Assembly: GCF_003260195.1 (NCBI RefSeq)
Contig: NZ_QEIH01000001.1
Span: 620,001 to 684,000 of the forward strand
Length of the DNA: 64,000 nt
Direction of reading: 5' to 3'
Origin: Lutibacter citreus
Lineage (GTDB): Bacteria; Bacteroidota; Bacteroidia; Flavobacteriales; Flavobacteriaceae
Part shown: one piece after another, positions 58,009 to 64,000 of the stretch
Layout: the number at the start of each line of letters is the position of its first letter
Numbering within the stretch: position 1 is the first letter of the stretch
The notes under the pieces: generated by a model
What the model was told of the DNA's origin: nothing
The model's input: only the letters and a program-made list of their open reading frames with translations
Database searches by the model: none
Program-made: the position numbers and the translations under genes

Positions 58009-59391
58009 TTAGTTAGCTTTTTTAGCATCTAATTTAGCTATAACTTTTCCATATATAATTAATGAAATAGCAGATACAAATGCAATTGCAGCAAAGTAAT
58101 ACCATATATAATGTGCATTTACAGTAGCGGCTTGCCAAGCTTCGGTTGTGTCAAATAATTTTGGATCTGGACAATATTTAGAAAGTAAGTAACCTGATAA
58201 ACCAAAACCAATAATAGATGCTAAAAAGGAATGTAAATGGCTGAAGCCAAGGTATAAACCTTCTTCACCTTTTGGTGCTTGTATTGAGAAAAATTCTAAG
58301 AATCTTGGTGAAATAAAAGACTCACTTAAACCTTGTAAAATAATACCAACAATCATCATTAGGGCTACAGGATGCATGCTAATAAAACCTAAATCAATTT
58401 CACCACCATGAAACCAGTTTCCACTTGCCATGGCAATTGCAGATAAAGGCATAATAAACATACCTACTGTCATTGAAAATAAAGGTGTTTTACTAGACAT
58501 AATTCTAGTTATAAAAGTAACTGTTAATACCACAACTAATGGATTTACATTTGCATACCAAGAAGGAGAAGCTCCTTCACCTGCCATACGTAAAACGTAT
58601 TTTGGCATGGTTGCATATAATTGATGTTGTACCATCCAAAAACCAGTAATAATAATTATAAGTGTAATTAATCTTCCGTTGGTAACTACTTTAATAAGTG
58701 ATGTCCAAATTTCACTAAGAGTTTTTCCTTCTCCGTCGTGTTTTGCACTTTTATAAAAAAAGATGATCATAATTAATGCAAGAGCAGTCATTGCGGCAGA
58801 GAAGTAATTGATGTAAACCAATCCCATATCTCCCATTGCGCTTCTTAAAGGTTTTACTATTGTTTTTCCAGAAAAGGCACCAATATTTACCATCATATAA
58901 AATATTGAAAACCCAGCTGCTCTATTTGCTTCAGTAGTTTCTTTAGCAACTGTTCCTGTTATTACAGATTTTATAAAAGAACCACCAATCATTATAATCA
59001 ACATAATTGGTACAATTGCCCATCTGTGGCTTGACTCAATTAATCCTGTAAAATTAATTCCATTAGAATAGTCAACTAGTCCAATTGATTCTAATGCTGT
59101 TGGAAGAGAAGCTAAACCAAAATAACCAATACTTAATAATGAAAATGCAATTATTAAGGAATATTTAAATCCAATTTTATCTGCTAATGCTCCTGAAAAT
59201 GTTGGTAATAAATACAAACCTCCAGAAAAAACACCAGAAATTAATGCCGCTTCAACATCTGTAAATCCTAATATTCTTGATAGATAAAGTGTAATTACAA
59301 TAAATACACCATAGTAAGCACCTCTTTCTAAAAGTTCTACAATATTTGCGGTCCAGAATGCTCTTGAAAATCCTTTTAATTTTTGAAACAT
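58009..59391 (-). CDS. POT/PTR2-like major facilitator transporter
   Basis: 460 residues with about twelve membrane helices. The first helix carries VELLERGAYYGVFIVITLYL, the ExxER(F/G)xYY motif of proton-coupled oligopeptide transporters, and the loop after helix 2 has GALADKIGFKYS, the MFS motif A variant. By family it should take up di/tripeptides or related compounds with protons, but some Bacteroidota members of this subgroup are uncharacterised and the substrate is not certain. It stands alone between hairpins, 186 bp from the lysS stop. Confidence 0.85.
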   Translation of the reverse strand: MFQKLKGFSRAFWTANIVELLERGAYYGVFIVITLYLSRILGFTDVEAALISGVFSGGLYLLPTFSGALADKIGFKYSLIIAFSLLSIGYFGLASLPTALESIGLVDYSNGINFTGLIESSHRWAIVPIMLIIMIGGSFIKSVITGTVAKETTEANRAAGFSIFYMMVNIGAFSGKTIVKPLRSAMGDMGLVYINYFSAAMTALALIMIIFFYKSAKHDGEGKTLSEIWTSLIKVVTNGRLITLIIIITGFWMVQHQLYATMPKYVLRMAGEGASPSWYANVNPLVVVLTVTFITRIMSSKTPLFSMTVGMFIMPLSAIAMASGNWFHGGEIDLGFISMHPVALMMIVGIILQGLSESFISPRFLEFFSIQAPKGEEGLYLGFSHLHSFLASIIGFGLSGYLLSKYCPDPKLFDTTEAWQAATVNAHYIWYYFAAIAFVSAISLIIYGKVIAKLDAKKAN

Positions 59392-59496
59392 GTTTAGATT
59401 TTAAATTAAGTTTTCGAAGTTAAGAATTTTAACTGATTAAGATTTTATAAAAATTATCTAATTATAATACTAAATGATTGAGGTTGTAACTGAAAC

Positions 59497-59533
59497 AAAA
59501 AAGGAACTACATTTAAGTAATTCCTTTTTTTAT
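59497..59533 (-). terminator. Terminator of lysS
   Basis: AAAAAAGGAA-TAC / GTA-TTCCTTTTTT with a 6-nt loop, 45 bp after the lysS stop; T-run on the minus strand. Confidence 0.8.
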
Positions 59534-59577
59534 ATTTTAAAAGACTAGAACAAGTCTAATTTTACATAAAGTATTAA

Positions 59578-61278
59578 TTATACTAGTTCAACAAATAAAC
59601 CTTCATCTGTATTATTAACTTTGGCAATATTATTTTTAGTTAAGCCTTTAATGGTTTTATCCCATTTTTTATTGCTTAAACCACTTTTAGTTTTCAATTC
59701 TGCTAATTCAATTTTCTCAACTTTTTTAAGTAATTCAAAAACTGCTTTTTCATCATCGTTCAATTCAAAAGCTGGTGCTTTTTTCTCTGGTTTCATTTGA
59801 GGGAAAAATAATACTTCTTGTATAGATGCATTATTGGTCATAAACATAACCAAGCGGTCAATTCCAATTCCAATTCCTGAAGTTGGAGGCATACCATATT
59901 CTAAAGCTCTAATGAAATCTTGATCAATAAACATTGCTTCATCATCACCTTTTTCAGATAATGATAATTGATCTTCAAAACGTTCACGTTGATCTATTGG
60001 ATCATTTAACTCAGAATAAGCATTTGCTAATTCTTTACCATTTACCATTAATTCAAAACGCTCTGTTAAAGCAGGATTATCTCTATGTTCTTTTGTTAAC
60101 GGACTCATTTCTTTTGGATAATCAGTAATAAATGTTGGTTGAATGTAAAGGTGCTCACATTTTTCACCAAATAATTCATCAATCATTTTACCAATACCCA
60201 TAGTTTCGTCTACTTCTATGCCAACTTTTCTACAAACATCTCTTAATTCAACTTCACCCAACCCAGCAACATCATAACCAGTATGAATTTTAATAGCTTC
60301 TAAAATTGGTACTCTAGGATAAGGAGCTTTAAAACTTACTTTATTTTCTCCAATTGTAACTTCGCTAGTTCCGTTAGTGTCAATTGCAATTTTTTCAAGT
60401 AATTCCTCCGTCATATTCATCATCCAGTGGTAATCTTTGTATGCAACATATAGCTCCATTACCGTAAACTCTGGATTGTGAGTTCTGTCCATTCCTTCAT
60501 TTCTAAAGTCTTTAGCAAACTCATATACAGCATCAAAACCACCTACAATTAATCGTTTTAAATATAACTCATTCGCTATACGTAAATACAATGGCATGTC
60601 TAAAGCGTTATGGTGTGTCATAAAAGGTCTTGCAGCTGCACCACCTGGAATTGGTTGTAATACAGGCGTTTCAACTTCTAAATATCCTTTTTTATTGAAA
60701 AAATCACGCATTGAATTTGTGATTTTTGTTCTTTTTATAAACGTTTCTTTTACGTGGTCATTTACAATTAAATCTACGTAACGTTGGCGGTAACGTTGCT
60801 CGGCATCAGAAAAAGCATCGTGCACTTTTCCGTCGGCATCTGTTTTTACAACAGGTAAGGGACGTAAACTTTTAGATAGTACAGTTAGTTCTTTTACTTT
60901 TACAGATACTTCACCAACTTTGGTTTTAAAAACTTCACCTTTAATACCAATAATGTCTCCCATATCCAATAATTTTTTGAATACAGTATTGTACATTGTT
61001 GGATCTTCTTCTGAAGAAATCTCATCTCTATTTACATAGATTTGCATTCTGCCAGAAGTATCCTTAAGTTCAGCAAATGAAGCCTTTCCCATGATTCTTC
61101 TACTCATCATTCTTCCGGCTAAAACAACTTCTTTACCTTCAAAAGCATCAAAATTTGATGTTATTTTCTCAATGGTTGAGGTTGTCTTAAATTCTTCAGC
61201 AGGATAAGGATTTATACCTAATTCTCGTAACTTTTGTAACGATTCTCTTCTAACTATTTCAAGTGCTGATAATTGCAT
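59578..61278 (-). CDS. lysS: Lysyl-tRNA synthetase, class II
   Basis: 566 residues, about 60 more than E. coli LysS. N-terminal OB-fold anticodon domain (about 55-160: VVLAGRMMSRRIMGKASFAEL), then the class II core: motif 1 FFNKKGYLEVETPVLQPIPGG, motif 2 FAKDFRNEGMDRTHNPEFTVME and motif 3 GIGIGIDRLVMFM. After the usual end (VLFFPQMKPEK) follows a 70-residue extension (FELNDDEKAVFELLKKVEKI...LSNKKWDKTIKGLTKNNIAKV) that looks like a winged-helix. It charges tRNA-Lys. A TATCTTTG -7 element lies 39 bp upstream. Confidence 0.97.
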   Translation of the reverse strand: MQLSALEIVRRESLQKLRELGINPYPAEEFKTTSTIEKITSNFDAFEGKEVVLAGRMMSRRIMGKASFAELKDTSGRMQIYVNRDEISSEEDPTMYNTVFKKLLDMGDIIGIKGEVFKTKVGEVSVKVKELTVLSKSLRPLPVVKTDADGKVHDAFSDAEQRYRQRYVDLIVNDHVKETFIKRTKITNSMRDFFNKKGYLEVETPVLQPIPGGAAARPFMTHHNALDMPLYLRIANELYLKRLIVGGFDAVYEFAKDFRNEGMDRTHNPEFTVMELYVAYKDYHWMMNMTEELLEKIAIDTNGTSEVTIGENKVSFKAPYPRVPILEAIKIHTGYDVAGLGEVELRDVCRKVGIEVDETMGIGKMIDELFGEKCEHLYIQPTFITDYPKEMSPLTKEHRDNPALTERFELMVNGKELANAYSELNDPIDQRERFEDQLSLSEKGDDEAMFIDQDFIRALEYGMPPTSGIGIGIDRLVMFMTNNASIQEVLFFPQMKPEKKAPAFELNDDEKAVFELLKKVEKIELAELKTKSGLSNKKWDKTIKGLTKNNIAKVNNTDEGLFVELV

Positions 61279-61316
61279 TATGCGATCTATTTAAATTACT
61301 TTTTATTAACGGTTCG

Positions 61317-61324
61317 CAAAGATA
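61317..61324 (-). promoter_or_regulatory. -7 promoter element of lysS
   Basis: The minus strand reads TATCTTTG (TAnnTTTG), 39 bp upstream of the lysS ATG. The -33 side has no clear TTTG. Confidence 0.45.
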
Positions 61325-61396
61325 CAATCAAATACGTAATTAATATAGCTTAGAAAGAAAAACTATTTTATTTATGATTTGAAATAATAAATTTTA

Positions 61397-61404
61397 TATC
61401 TTTG
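61397..61404 (+). promoter_or_regulatory. -7 promoter element of the candidate small RNA
   Basis: TATCTTTG matches TAnnTTTG. A TTTG at 61378-61381 lies 15 bp upstream, a little closer than usual for a -33. It points away from lysS towards the hairpin at 61478. Confidence 0.45.
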
Positions 61405-61410
61405 CGTATC

Positions 61411-61511
61411 GCTTTACGGCGATTAAGTTGTGTTGTTTTGGCGTTTAATAGCGTCAATAGGTTTTTTAAACCAATGGAAAGCTTCCCGAAAAACCGGGAC
61501 GCTTTTTTTAT
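61411..61511 (+). ncRNA. Candidate small RNA with own promoter and terminator
   Basis: About 100 nt between divergent lysS and convergent DUF456, with no plus-strand open frame. It starts after a TATCTTTG element and ends in a strong terminator (AAAGC-TCCCG / CGGGA-GCTTT, then T7). Local hairpins are visible: ATCGC/GCGAT (from 61408), GGCG/CGTC (61439-61455) and GGTTT/AAACC (61460-61472). GCGTC at 61451-61455 can also pair with GACGC at 61498-61502, competing with the terminator stem. GC content is higher than in the surroundings, typical for RNA genes in AT-rich genomes. I do not recognise the family; the SRP RNA, tmRNA and 6S signatures I know are not visible. Confidence 0.6.
61478..61511 (+). 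terminator. Terminator of the candidate small RNA
   Basis: AAAGC-T-TCCCG, loop AAAAAC, CGGGA-C-GCTTT, then a T-run. The U-tract is on the plus strand only, so it does not serve the minus-strand DUF456 gene that begins to its right. Confidence 0.85.
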
Positions 61512-61526
61512 TTTATAGAGGTTTTA

Positions 61527-62036
61527 TTATTGAAAAACACTTAAAAACGCTTCTTTGTTCTCCCAAAAGATTGAAAAGTACAATCCAATAAATACAATAG
61601 CTGTTATAAATTTTAAGAAGGTTGAAGTTAAAAAACCTATAAATGAACCAAAAGCAGCCTTTAATGCTTTTTTTGAATCTTTATTATTTAACATTTCGCC
61701 AATATATGCACCAATAAAAGGTCCTATTATTATTCCAAAAGGAGGAAAGAAGAGCAAGCCTAAAATTAAACCTACCATTGTTCCTATAACTCCATAACGG
61801 GTACCACCAAATTTTTTAGTTCCCAAGGCAGGAATTATATAATCAATAATCCATATAATAAGGGATATTCCCAAAGTTATTCCAAGAAAAGTCCAATTCA
61901 TAGGAACGGCATTAGTTAAATGAAGAAGCAGTAATCCAGCCCAACTAGTAATTGGTCCTGGTAAAACAGGAAGAAAAGAGCCTAAAACACCAAGAAAGGC
62001 AAATAAAACACCAACAATTAAAAGAAAAATATCCAT
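61527..62036 (-). CDS. DUF456 membrane protein
   Basis: 169 residues with about five membrane helices. The N-terminus GVLFAFLGVLGSFLPVLPGP and the Gly-rich YGVIGTMVGLILGLLFFPPFGIIIGPFIGAYIGE block are the DUF456 hallmarks; the Gly-rich hairpins resemble glycine-zipper membrane proteins. Its function is unknown. It is a single gene, with its start 131 bp from the divergent blaI-like gene. Confidence 0.9.
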   Translation of the reverse strand: MDIFLLIVGVLFAFLGVLGSFLPVLPGPITSWAGLLLLHLTNAVPMNWTFLGITLGISLIIWIIDYIIPALGTKKFGGTRYGVIGTMVGLILGLLFFPPFGIIIGPFIGAYIGEMLNNKDSKKALKAAFGSFIGFLTSTFLKFITAIVFIGLYFSIFWENKEAFLSVFQ

Positions 62037-62115
62037 ATGTAACTTTTTATCAAATTTAAATTATAGGAATTTAATTGCAACAATCGTGCAATTTTATAAC
62101 TAATAAATTAGTTTA

Positions 62116-62161
62116 AACTAAATATTTAGTTATATTTGTCTTTTAAACTAAAAACTTAGTT
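62116..62161 (+). promoter_or_regulatory. blaI promoter with two palindromic operators
   Basis: AACTAAATATTTAGTT (62116-62131) is a perfect 16-bp palindrome and AACTAAAAACTTAGTT (62146-62161) a near copy, with centres 30 bp apart. The -7 element TATATTTG (62131-62138) lies between and touches the first. A BlaI-type repressor bound here would block its own promoter. The flank TTAGTTTAAACTAA (62108-62121) is also palindromic and overlaps the first site. Confidence 0.7.
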
Positions 62162-62167
62162 GGTAAT

Positions 62168-62539
62168 ATGAGTAAACAATTAACAAAAGCAGAGGAGCAG
62201 TTAATGCAAGTTTTATGGAATTTGGAAGAGGCTTCCGTAAAAGAAATTATTGAAGAATTACCCTTGCCAAAACCAGCGTATAATACTGTATCTACGATAA
62301 TTAGGATTTTAGAAACAAAAAAATTTGTAGACCATAAAGCTAAGGGGAGAGGGCATATTTATTTTCCTCTTGTTAAAAAAACAGCTTATAGTAATCAAAG
62401 TTTACACAAGTTAATGGATGGTTATTTTGGAGGTTCTTTTAATAATATGGTGTCTTTTTTTATGAAAAAAAATGATGTTAATATCAACGAATTGGAATCA
62501 ATTTTAAAGCAAATTAACGACAAAAAGACAGAGAAATGA
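62168..62539 (+). CDS. BlaI/MecI-family transcriptional repressor
   Basis: 123 residues. Winged-helix domain (about 3-75): LTKAEEQLMQVLWNLEEASVKEIIEELP, KPAYNTVSTIIRILETKKFVDHKAKGRGHIYFPLV, followed by a dimerising helical tail. Members bind palindromes as dimers and are inactivated through proteolysis triggered by a BlaR1/MecR1-type membrane peptidase. The next gene encodes such a peptidase and overlaps by 4 bp (ATGA). Palindromes lie over the promoter, so autoregulation is expected. No beta-lactamase is in view; in Bacteroidota such pairs often have unknown targets. Confidence 0.93.
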   Translation: MSKQLTKAEEQLMQVLWNLEEASVKEIIEELPLPKPAYNTVSTIIRILETKKFVDHKAKGRGHIYFPLVKKTAYSNQSLHKLMDGYFGGSFNNMVSFFMKKNDVNINELESILKQINDKKTEK

Positions 62540-64000
62540 TAAATTATATTATTCAAGTACTATTTTTTCAAACTATATTTTTGGCAGTTTACGATTTGTT
62601 TTTACAAAAGGAAACGTTTTTTAACTGGAATAGATTTTACCTTTTAATGACTCCTTTAATTTCATTTATAATTCCTTGGGTAAGATTGGAAAGGATTAGT
62701 AATGATGTTGTAAACCAGCAATTAAATAGATTACCTGAAGTAATAATTAATCCTGAAAGTATTTTTGTGTTGTCAAATTCAAATGTTGCTCATATTAATT
62801 ATTTTCAAATTGTATTTTTTGTTGGAGCAATAATTATCTCAATTGTTTTTATAAAAAGATTGGTTAAAATATTTAAGTTAATTAATAGTAGTAAGGTTGT
62901 GAAAAAAGAGAAGTATAATTTGGTTATTTTAAAATCTAAACAATCTGCTTTTTCATTTTTCAACTATATTTTTATAAATAAAGAATTATTTGATCGTAAT
63001 GAATTAGTTATAATTGAACACGAACTTATTCATTGTAAACAACGTCATACTCTAGATTTACTTTTTTTTGAGATTCTAAAGATTGTAATGTGGTTTAATC
63101 CGTTGGTTTATATATATCAAAAAAGAATTACGGTATTACACGAGTTTATTTCTGATGCTGAGGTAGTTAAGAATAGTACTAAAGAAACATATTTTAATAA
63201 ATTATTATCAGAAACATTTAATGTAGAAAATATTTCATTTATAAATCAATTTTATAAACATTCATTAATTAAAAAAAGAATAACTATGATTTCAAAAAGT
63301 AAATCTCAAAAAGTAAATCAACTTAAATATTTATTATTAGTTCCTATATTATTAGGCATGTTAATGTTTAGTTCATTTTCAAAAAATAATTCAGAAATAG
63401 AATCTTTTTCTATAAGTACTAACTCTTTAGAATTTCCTGAAGCTAATAACTTAAAATTAGACTCTATTAAAGATGTCTCTTTTGCAACTATTGATGAAGT
63501 TCCAATCTTTGAAGGTTGTAAAGGCTCACAAGATGAATTAAGAAAATGCTTACAGGAAGGAATAACAAAGCATGTTGCTTCTAATTTTAATTCTGAGTTA
63601 GGTGATAACCTAGGTTTAAATCCTGGTATTTCTAGAATTTTTGTATTGTTTAAAATAGATTATGAAGGAAATATTATAGATGTTAAGGCAAGAGCAGCTC
63701 ATGAAAAATTAGTTGAAGAAGCTATAAGAGTTGTTAAATTAATTCCTAAGATGAAACCAGGAAAGCATAAAAACAAATTTGTAAATGTTAAGTATAGTTT
63801 ACCAATTGCTTTTAAAGTGAAAGGTAAAAAAAGTGAGAAAACATTGTTAGATCTTGATAATATGAGCACTGAAGATAAACCATTGTTTATTTTAGATGGT
63901 AAAGAAATTACCGAGGAAGAACAAAAAAATATAAAACCAGATGAAATTAAGAGGATTGATGTACTAAAAGGTGAGGCAGCAATAAAAAAGTATGGTGTAA
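62536..64000 (+). CDS. BlaR1/MecR1-type M56 membrane metallopeptidase, N-terminal part
   Basis: 488 residues are in the window and the frame is open at the right edge. Four membrane helices (about 3-20, 32-50, 92-115 and around 272-290), and a cytoplasmic zinc motif VIIEHELIHCKQRHTLD (His162, Glu163, His166) between helices 3 and 4, followed by LHEFISDAEVV, which supplies the third ligand. After the fourth helix is a periplasmic part with a TonB-C-like domain (FEGCKGSQDELRKCLQEGI, ISRIFVLFKIDYEGNIIDVK) and the start of a plug-like segment (IKRIDVLKGEAAIKKYG), not a penicillin-binding sensor. So the signal is probably not a beta-lactam. It is coupled to the blaI-like gene by a 4-bp overlap. 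Confidence 0.92.
   Translation, partial: MINYIIQVLFFQTIFLAVYDLFLQKETFFNWNRFYLLMTPLISFIIPWVRLERISNDVVNQQLNRLPEVIINPESIFVLSNSNVAHINYFQIVFFVGAIIISIVFIKRLVKIFKLINSSKVVKKEKYNLVILKSKQSAFSFFNYIFINKELFDRNELVIIEHELIHCKQRHTLDLLFFEILKIVMWFNPLVYIYQKRITVLHEFISDAEVVKNSTKETYFNKLLSETFNVENISFINQFYKHSLIKKRITMISKSKSQKVNQLKYLLLVPILLGMLMFSSFSKNNSEIESFSISTNSLEFPEANNLKLDSIKDVSFATIDEVPIFEGCKGSQDELRKCLQEGITKHVASNFNSELGDNLGLNPGISRIFVLFKIDYEGNIIDVKARAAHEKLVEEAIRVVKLIPKMKPGKHKNKFVNVKYSLPIAFKVKGKKSEKTLLDLDNMSTEDKPLFILDGKEITEEEQKNIKPDEIKRIDVLKGEAAIKKYGV

Noticed and set aside
61411..61511. Candidate RNA as SRP RNA or 6S RNA
   Set aside because: The SRP loop sequences GTCAGG and GGAAGCAG are absent and no long closing helix forms; it is too short and lacks the central bubble expected for 6S RNA.

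Overview
The window is AT-rich DNA from a member of the Bacteroidota, most likely a marine-type Flavobacteriaceae (a Lutibacter/Polaribacter-like genome is a guess). The support is: the gliding/type IX secretion (T9SS) genes gldK-gldL-gldM-gldN, PorP/SprF-family proteins, giant proteins with type B gliding-motility C-terminal domains, Bacteroidota-style promoters (-7 element TAnnTTTG, sometimes with a TTTG/TTG near -33), A-rich leaders instead of Shine-Dalgarno sites, and conserved blocks such as purH-mreBCD-mrdA and miaB-sigma54 regulator-lptE-secG.

Layout. 1-4563 (minus): cell-shape operon mreB-mreC-mreD-mrdA (mrdA cut by the window edge) behind purH. 4798-8873: GAF/methionine-sulfoxide-reductase-like gene, Cys-rich metal-binding lipoprotein, apt and groES-groEL. 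8971-13410 (minus): miaB, sigma54-type activator, lptE, TPR-like gene and secG as one tight operon. 13666-24532 (plus): LVIVD lipoprotein, topA, an arginase-fold protein with degraded metal sites, gldKLMN and an FAD oxidoreductase. 24519-33000: DUF983, an ABC-F ATPase, a PLP enzyme, a glucosaminidase-LysM lipoprotein, a Spy-like protein, a YgiQ-family radical SAM protein and an MscS channel.

33082-50437 (minus) is the accessory and most interesting region. Two giant T9SS surface proteins (2150 and 2020 aa) are each followed after 11 bp by a PorP/SprF gene. The first pair ends a very tight five-gene operon that begins with a Tat-signal intradiol-dioxygenase-fold protein without iron ligands, a phage tail-collar (MdpB-like) protein and a signal-less type-1 substrate-binding-fold protein. 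The giants share a stalk of nine 80-residue Cys-containing repeats that correspond position by position, but carry different heads: Ig-like domains plus a seven-repeat beta-propeller in one, three PKD-DUF285 modules in the other. A decayed third PorP/SprF C-terminus and a tandem palindrome lie between the two clusters. One 300-bp piece of the first giant gene is about 52% GC in this AT-rich background.

50789-64000: M49-like lipoprotein peptidase, PPK2 kinase, a 47-aa small ORF, a large metzincin-like metalloprotease, a carboxypeptidase-regulatory-domain protein, a POT-like transporter, lysS, a probable small RNA with its own promoter and terminator (about 61411-61511), DUF456, and a BlaI/BlaR1-type regulator-protease pair with palindromic operators over its promoter (blaR1-like gene cut by the window end). 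I see no tRNA, rRNA, CRISPR array, transposase or prophage.
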